Part shown: in pieces, positions 24,927-33,564 of the stretch
Position numbering within the stretch: the stretch's first letter is position 1
Layout of the letters: each line of letters opens with the position of its first letter
NCBI GenBank assembly: GCA_965178525.1
Contig: CBCXVS010000038.1
Location: 1-35,021 of the forward strand
Length of the DNA: 35,021 nucleotides
Origin: CBCXVS01 sp965178525
GTDB taxonomy: Bacteria; Tectomicrobia; Entotheonellia; Entotheonellales; Entotheonellaceae
Direction of reading: 5' to 3'
Position numbers and translations under genes: made by a program
Notes under the pieces: generated by a model
What the model saw: the letters and a program-made list of their open reading frames with translations, nothing else
Database searches by the model: none
What the model was told of the DNA's origin: nothing

Positions 24927-25889
24927 ATGGGATTCAAGATGGTGCTGGTGCCGCCCAACACGCAGCCGGATTGGCCGGAAAAGATTCGCGTGGCCGTGCC
25001 GGACTGTGAGGTGTTGTTGTTCGATTCTGCCGATGCGGCCATGGAAGCGATTGTGGATGCCGATGCCGCCTACGGCAACATCGTGCCGGAGTTGTTGCGC
25101 CGGGCCCAGCGCCTGCGCTGGATTCAGGCGCCGGCCGCGGCGCCGCCGGTGGGATATTACTACCCAGAGTTGATTGAGAGCGATGTCGTCATTACGAATC
25201 AGCGCGAGATCTATAACGATCACATCAGCGCCCATATCATGGCGTTTGTGTTGGCCTTTGCGCGGGGCTTTCACCGCTATCTGCCGCAACAGATGCAGCG
25301 TCAGTGGCAGCCGTACCGTGACATCGAGAGTACGGTCTATTTGCCGGAGGCCACCGCGCTCATCATCGGCGTGGGCGGCATCGGCGGCGAGGCGGCACGC
25401 CTCTGTGCGTCCTTCGGTATGACGGTGCTGGGCGTGGATCCACGGCGTCCGGACGCGCCCCCGAGTCTGAAGGAGCTGCATCGCCCGGATGTGCTGCACG
25501 ACGTGCTGCCGCAAGCCGATTTCGTCATCATGACGGTGCCGCAGACGCCGCAGACGCAGGGGATGATGGCGGCGCGGGAATTTCGCCTCATGAAACCGAC
25601 CGCGTATCTGATCAATATCGGCCGTGGCGGCTGCGTCATCCTCGATGACCTGGTCGAGGCGCTGCAAAACGGCGAGATCGCCGGCACCGGACTGGATGTG
25701 TTCCAGATCGAGCCGTTGCCGCCGGCGCATCCGCTGTGGACCATGCCCGGCGTGCTCATCACCCCGCATGTGGCCGGGATCGGGCCGTATTTGCCGGAGC
25801 GCCGCACCGAACTCCTGCTGGATAATTGCCGCCGTTTCAATGCCGGCGAGCCCCTGCAGAATGTGGTCGACAAAGCCAATTGGTTCTGA
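24927..25889 (+). CDS. D-isomer-specific 2-hydroxyacid dehydrogenase
   Basis: A 320-residue NAD(P)H-dependent enzyme. The nucleotide fold has IIGVGGIGGEAARLCASFGM (about residues 146-165). The catalytic triad is visible as Arg in NIGRGGCVI, Glu in DVFQIEPLPP, and His in TPHVAGIG. The catalytic domain is split around it as usual. Enzymes of this family reduce 2-keto acids such as glyoxylate, hydroxypyruvate or phenylpyruvate. It starts 3 bp after the CoA-transferase stop and ends 14 bp before the methyltransferase, so it is translationally linked to both. Confidence 0.92.
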   Translation: MGFKMVLVPPNTQPDWPEKIRVAVPDCEVLLFDSADAAMEAIVDADAAYGNIVPELLRRAQRLRWIQAPAAAPPVGYYYPELIESDVVITNQREIYNDHISAHIMAFVLAFARGFHRYLPQQMQRQWQPYRDIESTVYLPEATALIIGVGGIGGEAARLCASFGMTVLGVDPRRPDAPPSLKELHRPDVLHDVLPQADFVIMTVPQTPQTQGMMAAREFRLMKPTAYLINIGRGGCVILDDLVEALQNGEIAGTGLDVFQIEPLPPAHPLWTMPGVLITPHVAGIGPYLPERRTELLLDNCRRFNAGEPLQNVVDKANWF

Positions 25890-25903
25890 AAGGGAAGGCC
25901 CCT

Positions 25904-26539
25904 ATGGCGGAGCATCCGTTCACCCCAGAGCATTTCGCACGTCTTGATGACGACCCGGACCCGCTATTTTACACGCAGCCGCGCAAAGTCGTCCACATCG
26001 ATGACCATGCCATTGCGGCGGTGGAGCAATTTTTCCGCGACACGTTCCCGGCCAATGGCGTCATTCTCGATCTCATGAGCAGTTGGCGGTCGCACTGGCC
26101 CGCCGACTTGTCCAAACAGAAGCTCGTGGGGTTGGGTCTCAATGCGGAAGAGATGGCGGATAATCCGGCTTTGGATGACTATGTGGTGCACGATCTCAAT
26201 GCCGATCCGCACCTGCCGTTTGAAGATGAGATGTTCGATGCGGTGGTCGTGACGGTGTCGATCCAGTATATAATCCAGCCGATCGCCGTATTTCAGGAGG
26301 TGAATCGCATTTTACGGCCGGGCGGGTTGTTTGCTGTGATCTTCTCGAACCGGATGTTTCCAACCAAAGCGGTGGCGGTCTGGCGGGCGCTCGACGATCA
26401 ACAGCATGGGGAACTCATTGCGGCGTATTTTGCCCAGGCGGGACATTTTGTCGAGTTGGAAGCCCAGGATCGCACCCCGTTTGCCCCGACCTACACGGAC
26501 CCGCTCTATGTGGTCATGGCCCGTAAGGCCATACCTTAA
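25904..26539 (+). CDS. Class I SAM-dependent methyltransferase
   Basis: A 211-residue protein. Start at 25904 after AGGGAAGG. NGVILDLMSSWRSHWP is the SAM-binding strand and loop (a DLxSSW variant of motif I), VGLGLNAEEM is motif II, HDLNADPHLPFEDEMFDAVV is motif III, and NRILRPGGLFAVIFSNRMF is the post-motif strand. The GxGxG loop is replaced by LMSSW, seen in a family of small methyltransferases often called by domain only. Substrate unknown. Its stop codon TAA is followed directly by a heptamer repeat array. Confidence 0.85.
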   Translation: MAEHPFTPEHFARLDDDPDPLFYTQPRKVVHIDDHAIAAVEQFFRDTFPANGVILDLMSSWRSHWPADLSKQKLVGLGLNAEEMADNPALDDYVVHDLNADPHLPFEDEMFDAVVVTVSIQYIIQPIAVFQEVNRILRPGGLFAVIFSNRMFPTKAVAVWRALDDQQHGELIAAYFAQAGHFVELEAQDRTPFAPTYTDPLYVVMARKAIP

Positions 26540-26580
26540 AGCTATCAGCTATCAGCTATCAGCTATCAGCTATCAGCTAT
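26540..26580. repeat. Heptamer repeat array B (AGCTATC, six units)
   Basis: Starting at the base after the methyltransferase stop, AGCTATC is repeated exactly five times plus a partial sixth. On the other strand this is AGCTGAT, the same unit as array A. It lies 40 bp from the left end of the ISNCY-like element. Confidence 0.97.
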
Positions 26581-26720
26581 AACGCTGGAAGAAGAAATCT
26601 TGTGTCTTCTTTTTTAACTAGTGGGCACTAATTTATTCGCCTGCTCTTGAGAGGTTGTCTCGGCCCGCCTCTCGTCGTATTCTGGGGCTCTCATCCGCCA
26701 TCATCAAAGGAGAGCTACCT

Positions 26721-28300
26721 ATGGGTATCCTGCGTCACCTTCAACACTGGCTAACCGGACGCGGTGTCCACCTCCAGACCGCCGAGTTTATACCGGAACA
26801 TGACCCCATTCGTCTGTGGGCCGATACGTTTCCATGGGACCCGATGGTGGAAGCGGTGACGCAAAGTTTTGCTCGGCGCGTTCCCAAAAAGCGTCCCAAG
26901 GGGGGGCGGCCGCCGATCTCGCCCCGCGTGTTGTTGGCCTTGGAACTGCTCAAACACGAGTTGGGCGAGTCTGACGAGGGCATCTGTAAGCGCCTGCGCA
27001 CCGATGTGGCGGTGATGTACGCCTGTGGCCTCCGCGACGTTCAAGCCGATCGCTCCCAAGCCCATTTTGTCTTGCCGGAAACCCTGGTCCAATTCCGTCG
27101 ACGCATTGATCCAGACTTGATCGATGAGCTCGTCACCATCCAGGCGGCAGCCGCCATGGAGGCGGGGCTGGTGAGCCCGGCCCATCTGTTGGTCGATACC
27201 TTTCCCTCGGAGCAAGGCTCTCAGCGCGTCACCGATGCCACGACGCTTTACAAGAGCCAAAAAAAACCCTCCAAGTGATCGTGAAGATTGCCCGGCACTG
27301 TGCCGCCCGCACCGCCAAGCTGAGGTCGCAAGCGGAGAACCTGCAACAAGACCTGCAAAAGGCCATGCGCAGTTTTGGCCGGCAGTGCCGGGGTCAAGGC
27401 CAAGTATTCGTCAAGCTGGTGCGCCAAACCGAGAGACACCTCTTGGAGCTCGGTCAGTCCATTGAGGTCTGGAGCCAGCAAGCCAAAGAGCTGCTGGCTC
27501 CAGACTCTCATCTGAGTGAAGCCCAGCGCCAGCGCCTGCTTCGCGACCTGGAGGCGGCCAGCGACGCGCATCGGCAACTCACCAAACCATCGCAGCGCTT
27601 GACTCAAGGCAACAAGCTCCGTCAGTGCAAAATCGTCAATGCCTATGACCCCACGATTGCGCCAATCATCAAAGGCAAAAGCAATTGTCTGGCTCAGTTT
27701 GGTCGCAAAACCGGCATTCTGTCTGAGCCCGCTTCGGGCTTTATCTTTGCCAATCGGGTGCCCGAGGGCAATCCGAGTGATCCGAGTTATGTGATGCCGA
27801 TGCTCGACGAGGTGCAACGGGCCATCGACCTCGTCACGGCCCCGTCGCGCTTTCCGGTCCACTCCCTGGGGGGTGATCTGGGGCTCAATGACCCGGAGTT
27901 GCGCCACGCGTTGCACGGCCGCGGCATTCTCAGCGTGGGCATCCCCACCACGGTGGAAGCGATCAACCCGCAGCCGAGCCCCGAAGAAGTCCTGGACATC
28001 CTCAATGCCTCGGGCTTAAACCGTATCCGCACCCCCTATCAAGTGCACCTGGCCTGCGCCAGTGGCTACAGTCGACCGGTGGTGGAAAGTCACATCGCGA
28101 CCTTGATGTCGCGTGGTGCGGGTGAAGTGCGCTACAAAGGTTTGGAGGGCGCGGTGGTACAGATGGGCATGACGGTGATGGCGCACAATGGGTCGGTGCT
28201 GGTACGCATCCGTCAGCAGCGCCTGTCCAAACGGGGACAAAAATTCCGCCGATTGCTCGGTTTGAGGCGCCATAATATCAATCACATCAATGACTCGTAA
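26721..28300 (+). CDS. ISNCY-like transposase made by -1 frameshifting at an A8 tract
   Basis: The first frame starts at 26721 after AGGAGAG and stops at TGA 27276-27278; the second covers 27275-28300. A slip back by one base on the A-tract joins YKSQKK to TLQVIVKIARHC and gives about 526 residues. The N-terminal part (WADTFPWDPMVEAV, SPRVLLALELLKHELGESDE) is the helical DNA-binding region. Catalytic carboxylates are probably the Asp in HLLVDTFPSEQGSQRV, the Asp in SLGGDLGLND and a late Glu near RPVVESHIATLM. IVNAYDPTIAPIIKGKS is shared with ISNCY/IS1202 transposases. The central part (about 190-300) is a long coiled helix. The alternative that GTG at 27275 starts a second protein (GTGA overlap) cannot be excluded. 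Confidence 0.8.
27259..27266 (+). promoter_or_regulatory. Slippery A8 site for -1 frameshifting
   Basis: CAA AAA AAA CCC in the first frame contains A_AAA_AAA, a classic -1 slippery heptamer, nine bases before the stop of the first frame. The second frame is exactly the -1 frame. Several IS families use the same device to limit transposase production. The run could also vary by polymerase slippage. Confidence 0.65.
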
Positions 28301-28314
28301 TTTTAGTCGCCACT

Positions 28315-28345
28315 AACTAATAGCTAACAGCTAATAGCTAATAGC
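28315..28345. repeat. Heptamer repeat array C (AGCTAAT type)
   Basis: AACTAAT, AGCTAAC, AGCTAAT, AGCTAAT, AGC run in 7-base phase directly next to the right end of the ISNCY-like element, with the unit in the opposite direction to array B on the other side. It lies 11 bp from the end of the MBL-fold gene. Confidence 0.88.
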
Positions 28346-28356
28346 GTGCGCAGCAC

Positions 28357-29871
28357 TTAGGCGGGGTCCGTCACATCTTCGTTCAAGACCGGGAGCTGAT
28401 ACGTGTGGCAGATGTCTTTTTTGTCATGTAGCAACCAGTGATGACTCCCGAGCATATCCACAGTTTTTTTGCGTCGTAGCCGGTTCGTGTAGCGCAGACG
28501 TAATCCCGGATTATGCAGTAAGGCCCGAGCCGTCCGCAGCGGGTCGCGCCTGAATCCCATGCCTATTTTGGGATGCCGGGTGAGGAGATGCACACAGATC
28601 CGATGGCGTCCTGATCGAATGATATCTTTATCCAATATGTGAATTTTACAGCCATATCCAATACCGATGGCATCGCCTCCCCACTCACTTGCAAACGAAT
28701 AGTGTAGGATTTTACTCGTCGTTTGCATGGTGAGGATGCCGTCCGGCGCAGGATGTTTGCTTCGTGAGATGCTGGGATTTTTATTTTGGAAACGGATATT
28801 GAAGCCATTGTCGTGATCGATGTCTAATATCTCAATACAAAATCGAATTTTTTCAAGGATGTTCTGGCCATATAAAGCCGCACGATCCGTGATATTCTGC
28901 TCCATCGCCTCCTGCAATCGGTTGATGTCATGCTCTCCAAGTGATGCTTCCGACCGCAACCCACTCATTTCTTCCGGATACTGCACATCGATCAAATGAT
29001 TTAAGTGGCCGTCCTTGAGAGATTGCCTATAGGGGAATATTGTAGATATCTGACCCTTGTGTAGGATATCGCCCGGATACATCTCACAAATCTTAGTCGA
29101 TTGTTCATGATTCGTACTAAAAAACGTTTGGTAATAATCACGTATTTCCGAGCGAGGAAATCTCAGCGTATTAATCCATTTTTGGTCAGGAGAGAGCAAA
29201 ACGAAATCCGCGGCAAAAGGAACGGCTATGTGAGGTTATAATGTGTGGACAATATTGCAGAAGTTATGAATAAATGCCTGTTCTCTCAGTTTTCCGATTT
29301 CGATATCATCTTTACCTGAGACATGAAAGGTATTGGGATAATACGAGGCGCCGCCAAAGCCGCAGAAGAGTATATCGATATGCGGATATTTTTTCTTAAT
29401 CATGTCGGTATAAAGCTGTATTGACGCTTCCGAATCCGCATGGAGCGCATCGTTCAAGTTGACACAGATTTTACCATTTGACTCGATAAGGATGATACTA
29501 TCGAGTTCGTTTGTCATATATTGTACTGACGTATATCGATTTAATTGATATTTTTTATTGGGGTGGCATTCAATGACGTTTTGAAACCCCATACTTTCTA
29601 AATATTCTTTTATGCCACCATATAAAAAGTAAGGATAAAAGACGGTCTTGTCCTTGTCCAGTAGCCTCAGGCTTGGTTCATGCAGGTGATCCTCATGCCC
29701 ATGAGATATCAGGAGAACGTCGGCATCGTGTAAACGCTCGACGTTAACCGGTTTGGGGAACACATGCCATTGCCCGCAATACGCGGGTCCGGCAAACCAT
29801 GGATCCGTGACGATTCGGATATCGCCTGTATCGATCATGAGGCATGCATGGGAGATGTATTCGACCTTCAT
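28357..29871 (-). pseudogene. MBL-fold metallohydrolase (about 500 residues) split by an in-frame TAA
   Basis: The first part (29871 down to 29239, 211 residues) begins MKVEYISHACLMIDTGDIRI and has the zinc motif LLISHGHEDHLHEPS plus GFGGASYYPNTF. It ends at TAA (29236-29238) after NIVHTL. The same frame goes straight on with PHIAVPFAADFVLLSPDQKW and another 280 residues with no other stop, so AAA (Lys) to TAA is the likely change. The full protein is an MBL-fold enzyme with a large C-terminal domain, of the type seen in sugar-acid or CMP-sialate-hydroxylase-like hydrolases (only the general type is clear). The gene is clearly AT-rich compared with its neighbours, which suggests horizontal origin. 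The start has only a weak AAAGATA before it. Confidence 0.85.
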
Positions 29872-30072
29872 ATCTTATCTTTCATCATCGCAGATCAAAT
29901 GACGTTCTTTATAGATTTCTAGTATAGAAGATTTATATGATAGCGGTGATGCTAATCAAATTTACGCTATACGTCAATGTAAAAATGACGATGTTATAGA
30001 CTGCTAACTGTTGTGTCATTCGGAAGGCATCAAGGCGTGGCAACGATGCAGAGGAACTCAAGAACCTGTGCC

Positions 30073-30096
30073 CGGGCGTGTCGAGCCACACGCCCG
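30073..30096 (-). terminator. Hairpin downstream of the VOC gene
   Basis: CGGGCGTGT (30073-30081) and ACACGCCCG (30088-30096) form a perfect 9-bp stem with a 6-nt loop, 45 bp past the end of the - strand VOC gene. No T-run follows. It lies within the 269-bp gap to the MBL gene, whose other part is AT-rich. Confidence 0.45.
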
Positions 30097-30140
30097 AAGC
30101 GGATCACCGCAGCGACAAAACGATGCGCAAACGACGCGGG

Positions 30141-30572
30141 TTAGCGGTCGATTGGGGACGTTCCGGCCCAGCCGGTTTCGGAAACGTCAATGACGACGCC
30201 GTCCGGTCCGCCATACTTGAATTCGACATTGCCATGGCGCGAATGGGCCATGCCCATGGCGAGCGCCTGGTTCATGTCATCCCGGGGCTTGCTATCCGTA
30301 TTGGCCATTTTCTCGGCGATCTCTTCCAGACTCTCGACTTGAAAGCCAATGTGGTGCAAACCGCTGTAGTCCAGGCCGTATTCGCCACCCGCTACGTCAG
30401 CATTTTTAAAATCCAGGATCGCCAGGTTGATGTCCCCATCACTGAGGAAATACCCCGACGCCGTCGGGCTGTCTAACTTGGCAATCTCTTGCAGACCAAA
30501 AACGCCAATATAGAACTTGGCGGTTTTGTCCGCATCCTGGGTCGCAATCGCAATATGTTTGATCTTTGCCAT
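30141..30572 (-). CDS. VOC-family (glyoxalase/dioxygenase fold) protein
   Basis: A 143-residue metalloprotein of the vicinal-oxygen-chelate fold: two beta-alpha-beta-beta-beta modules. MAKIKHIAIATQDADKTAKF supplies the first His ligand, GLHHIGFQVESLEEI the second, and FKYGGPDGVVIDVSE the Glu. GEYGLDYSGL links the modules. The start at 30572 is fixed by GGGAGG upstream even though the frame is open for another 200 bp. Function could be lactoylglutathione lyase-like, epimerase or dioxygenase; no partner decides it. It is in the same direction as the TIGR03084-like gene about 100 bp upstream and may share its transcript. Confidence 0.85.
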   Translation of the reverse strand: MAKIKHIAIATQDADKTAKFYIGVFGLQEIAKLDSPTASGYFLSDGDINLAILDFKNADVAGGEYGLDYSGLHHIGFQVESLEEIAEKMANTDSKPRDDMNQALAMGMAHSRHGNVEFKYGGPDGVVIDVSETGWAGTSPIDR

Positions 30573-30672
30573 GGTGTTCCTCCCTCGCCGAATCGCGTTG
30601 GTATGGTTGCACTGGCTACCAACGTAGCACGTTTTACGACAAACTGCTACCACGAAACGACAGCGGGCGGCT

Positions 30673-31464
30673 TCACGGCGTTTGGGGAAACTGGCCAGGA
30701 CGCCGGCCCGCCCCTGGCGGGCCGGCAAATGCTTGCGCCAGGGACATCCACTCCTGCGCCGCTGCGCCCGCAACGCGGAGGCTGGTATCCGCGACGTGAC
30801 GGCGCTGCGTCACCACCAGGCAGAAATCCAATGCCGCCCCGCTGATGCGGTTCTGCACCGGCACCTCGCCCCAGGTCCAGAGGGCGCCCGCCGGGCTTGT
30901 GAGTTCCACGCGGATATCGTCCAGCGGCATGTCCTTGTCGTTGACGCTATAGCTGAACGGCCGAGCCCGGACGCCGATGTGGGCTACGTGCTGCAAGCGC
31001 TCGGTCGCCGGGCGGTCTATCCTCAGGGTGTCGACGACGTCTTGCCCGTGAGCCCAGGTCTCCATCAGGCGCGCCGTAGCGAATGACACCGCACTCATCG
31101 CCGGACCGAACCACGGGATGCGGACCCTGGGATCGAGCCGGAGAAAAACACCGATCATGGCCTGGCGTCCAGCGCGCCACCAAGCGAGCAGCTCGCAGCC
31201 GCTCATGGCCTTGGCCGCTTCCCGCTGCCGCGCGGCGCGAGCGCTGCGATCTTGCGTGAGAATGTCAGCTTTAAAACGCTCGGGATCACCCGCCGCGATG
31301 GCCGCGATCCGGTCCGTGCCACCCAGATGCACAATCTGATCGCGGATCAGCCAGCCCTCTGCCGGTGTCGGCGTGTTCCAGCCCGCTTCGTCCAGAGGGC
31401 TGACAATGGCATCAAGCACCGCGAGTTCGTCCTGCAAATCGGCGCAAATCGTGGCCATGTCCAT
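30673..31464 (-). CDS. TIGR03084-like metal-binding protein (DinB/maleylpyruvate isomerase fold)
   Basis: A 263-residue protein. The start at 31464 is chosen because AGGAG lies 8-12 nt before it. It begins with a four-helix DinB-like domain: LQDELAVLDAIVSPLDEAGW, then RDQIVHLGGTDR with the first metal His, then ARLMETWAHGQDVVDTL with the Glu and His. A C-terminal domain rich in small strands (RPFSYSVNDKDMP, VRVELTSPAG) follows. The family is related to mycothiol-dependent maleylpyruvate isomerases; thiol transfer has been suggested but not settled. It is read in the same direction as the VOC gene. Confidence 0.8.
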   Translation of the reverse strand: MDMATICADLQDELAVLDAIVSPLDEAGWNTPTPAEGWLIRDQIVHLGGTDRIAAIAAGDPERFKADILTQDRSARAARQREAAKAMSGCELLAWWRAGRQAMIGVFLRLDPRVRIPWFGPAMSAVSFATARLMETWAHGQDVVDTLRIDRPATERLQHVAHIGVRARPFSYSVNDKDMPLDDIRVELTSPAGALWTWGEVPVQNRISGAALDFCLVVTQRRHVADTSLRVAGAAAQEWMSLAQAFAGPPGAGRRPGQFPQTP

Positions 31465-31599
31465 CACGTGTTCTCCTATTCCCTTCGCGGATCCCGTTTT
31501 CATCCGGGCCTGAAACCCGCTTGCCTTTCGTGCCCCACCCGGATTATGCTGTCTCCCATATCGGTATCGCCATCCGTATCATAGCATTCTGAGAGACCC

Positions 31600-32073
31600 A
31601 TGGGCACTGTCGAGCACATTCATATTGCCTCTGAGGCCGCCAAACCCATGACGGCCCTGACGGAAGCCGAGGTGATCGTGGGCCAGGGTCTTGCGGGCGA
31701 CCGCTATGCCAACCAAATCGGGCGCTATTCGCATGATCCCCATCCCGGCCGCCACGTCACCCTGATCGAAATCGAGGTCATTGAGGACATGGCCCAGCGC
31801 CAAGGCATGCCGTTTGCGCCCCATGAAAGCCGGCGCAACATCACCACACGCGGCGTGCGCTTGAACCCCCTCATCGGGAAACGCCTGCAAATCGGCACTG
31901 TCGTACTCGACGTCATTCGTCTGTGTGATCCCTGTGCGTATCTCCAGCACTTGCTTGGCCGGCCTGTGTTGCGGCCTCTCGTGGACCGCGCCGGCATTCG
32001 CTGCGACGTCATGACAGGCGGCACGATCAAAATAGGCGATGCCATCACGGTATTAGAATCAGCTGAGAGCTGA
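31600..32073 (+). CDS. MOSC-domain protein (single domain)
   Basis: A 157-residue, one-domain MOSC protein. GLAGDRYANQIG and RRNITTRGVRLN are the family motifs, and the conserved Cys in RLCDPCAYLQHLLG is the residue that binds sulfur or the molybdenum cofactor in characterised members. Its size fits YiiM-like or stand-alone sulfur-carrier proteins rather than the larger reductases. GAGAGA precedes the ATG. The stop codon TGA (32071-32073) lies inside heptamer array D, so the C-terminus (SAES) is partly written by the repeat; an insertion there has probably changed the end of the protein. It is followed 29 bp later by an MBL-fold gene. Confidence 0.88.
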   Translation: MGTVEHIHIASEAAKPMTALTEAEVIVGQGLAGDRYANQIGRYSHDPHPGRHVTLIEIEVIEDMAQRQGMPFAPHESRRNITTRGVRLNPLIGKRLQIGTVVLDVIRLCDPCAYLQHLLGRPVLRPLVDRAGIRCDVMTGGTIKIGDAITVLESAES

Positions 32074-32085
32074 CAGCTGAGAGCT
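32061..32085. repeat. Heptamer repeat array D (AGCTGAG type)
   Basis: AGCTGAG, AGCTGAC, AGCTGAG, AGCT run in 7-base phase across the end of the MOSC gene and into the short gap before the next gene. Confidence 0.85.
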
Positions 32086-32102
32086 ACTCCCAAGGAGACG
32101 TT

Positions 32103-32822
32103 ATGGGTAACATCTTGCATGTTTTCGATACGGCCTGGTTCCGTGCCACCAAGGATCGCATGGTCTTTTTCTATGGCATCGGCGAGCCGTTGGACGTGGT
32201 CATTACGTGTTATCTGATCGATACCGGCGAGCACCGCATTCTGGTCGACACTGGCATTGCTGACCCCGAAGTCGATTATTTGAAGCACATCGGGTTCAAG
32301 CAAAGCAACGAACAGGTCCTGGCGGCTCGCCTGCACGACCTGGGCTATGGCCCGGACGATATCGACATCGTCATCAACACGCATTTGCATATTGATCACA
32401 GTGGCAACAACCGGCTCTTTCGCAACGCCAAAATCTATGTCAACGCCGACGAAATGCGCTTTGCCTACCTGCCGGGTTACCAGCGGATTTTCTTCAATCG
32501 CCAGGACTTCGACCACGAGCTGAATTACGTCCCCATCCACGGCGACTTCTTGCTCGCTCCCGGTGTGCAGATTTTGGCCACGCCCGGCCACACGGCAGGG
32601 CACCAATCCGTGCGGGTCGAAACCGACACGGGCACGGTGCTCATTACCGGCGATGCCTGTCGGCTGCACGAGCACTGGGATGGCAAGGGCGACACCATTA
32701 TGTACAATTCGGCGCAGTACGCCCAGAGTCAGGATCGCATGCATGGCCTGGGGGCGGATGTGGTCTTGCTGTCGCACGATGGCGAGGCGTTTCGGCAGTA
32801 CCAGCAAACGTATGGCGCCTGA
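32103..32822 (+). CDS. MBL-fold N-acyl-homoserine-lactonase-like hydrolase
   Basis: A 239-residue protein, complete. The dinuclear zinc site is visible: NTHLHIDHSGNN (HxHxDH), the His in LATPGHTAGHQS, the Asp in LITGDACRL and the His in LLSHDGE. Overall length and the pattern YLIDTGEHRILVDTGI are those of AiiA/AttM-type lactonases and their uncharacterised relatives. AAGGAGACG precedes the ATG. It may open a lactone ring of a quorum signal or of a catabolic intermediate. No LuxI or LuxR homolog is in the window, so a catabolic role is at least as likely. Confidence 0.87.
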   Translation: MGNILHVFDTAWFRATKDRMVFFYGIGEPLDVVITCYLIDTGEHRILVDTGIADPEVDYLKHIGFKQSNEQVLAARLHDLGYGPDDIDIVINTHLHIDHSGNNRLFRNAKIYVNADEMRFAYLPGYQRIFFNRQDFDHELNYVPIHGDFLLAPGVQILATPGHTAGHQSVRVETDTGTVLITGDACRLHEHWDGKGDTIMYNSAQYAQSQDRMHGLGADVVLLSHDGEAFRQYQQTYGA

Positions 32823-32935
32823 CGGGCGCCGCATGTATAGCCCTGGTTCCTAGCGTGGGACGTGTGTGGCTTTTGCCGACGTTCCTCGACCTTGATATCG
32901 CTGACATCATGGTTCATCAGGATGGAGGAACGTCG

Positions 32936-33501
32936 ATGATACCGCTCGCTTTCGATATGCCCATCCATCGCTGGCGACGCGAGGACTACGAACGCCTCGT
33001 CGAACGAGGTTTGCTGGACGGCCAACACGTGGAACTCATGGATGGATATATTGTCGATATGACGCCTATCGGCCCATCCCATGTGGTCGCCGTGATGCTC
33101 CTTGACGCTGCCCTCACCGAGGCTTTTGATGCGGGTTATATCATCCGGCAGCGGGCCCCTTTGGCGAACCGCAACCCGATATTGCGGTGGTCGCGGGTAC
33201 GGTTCGCGACTATCGCCGCACGCATCCCACCTCGTCCGTGCTGATCGTGGAGGTGGCCGATAGTTCACTGCGCTACGATCGACTCACCAAAGGCTCGCTC
33301 TACGCGGCGGTTGGCGTGCCCGAGTATTGGATTGTCAACTTAGTCCAGCAACAGGTCGAGGTCTATCAGCGCCCGGTCAACGATGCATCGTCCCCGCACG
33401 GCAGCCGCTATGCGGACGGTACGATCGTGATGCCTGAAGGGTCTCTCCGCCCGGTTGCCGGCAATGGGTTGGCGATTGCCGTGCGAGACATTTTGCCCTA
33501 A
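32936..33501 (+). pseudogene. Uma2-family (DUF820) endonuclease-like gene, frameshifted
   Basis: The start at 32936 follows GGAGGAACG. The first frame has RWRREDYERLVERGLLDG, HVELMDGYIVDMTPIGPSH and YIIRQRAPLA, the usual Uma2 N-terminus. At about 33160-33170 homology jumps to another frame, which begins EPQPDIAVVAGTVRDYRRTH and goes on with VLIVEVADSSLRYDRLTK and YAAVGVPEYWIVNL. A few codons between PLA and SEPxPD are missing, so a small deletion caused the shift. Uma2 proteins have a restriction-endonuclease-like fold and are common in genomes with many mobile elements. The Asp and Glu-x-Lys-like residues lie in the second part, so a truncated product would be inactive. Confidence 0.85.
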
Positions 33502-33564
33502 GTGGGTTTCCATAGCGCCAGTGAGTCAGCTCAAACAGGTTCATGCGCTATCGATTGAGACGCT

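Larger units (their letters stand above)
26620..28314 (+). mobile_element. ISNCY-like insertion sequence, about 1,695 bp
   Basis: Imperfect inverted repeats bound the element: AGTGGGCACTAATTT at 26620 and, reading inward from 28314 on the other strand, AGTGGCGACTAAAATT. AACT is found directly outside both ends (26616-26619 and 28315-28318), a possible 4-bp target duplication. Inside is one transposase in two overlapping frames. Family placement rests on the transposase motifs, which resemble the ISNCY/IS1202 group; IS1182-like is an alternative. The right end abuts heptamer array C. Confidence 0.75.

Noticed and set aside
23529..25769. A 746-codon open frame on the - strand under the CoA-transferase and dehydrogenase genes
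   Set aside because: It is antisense to two genes with complete active-site motifs. Its translation is rich in Arg, His and Gln with no fold or motif, as expected for a shadow of GC-rich coding DNA.
31725..32834. A 369-codon open frame on the - strand across the MOSC and MBL genes
   Set aside because: It overlaps two genes with clear family motifs and has no recognisable domain.
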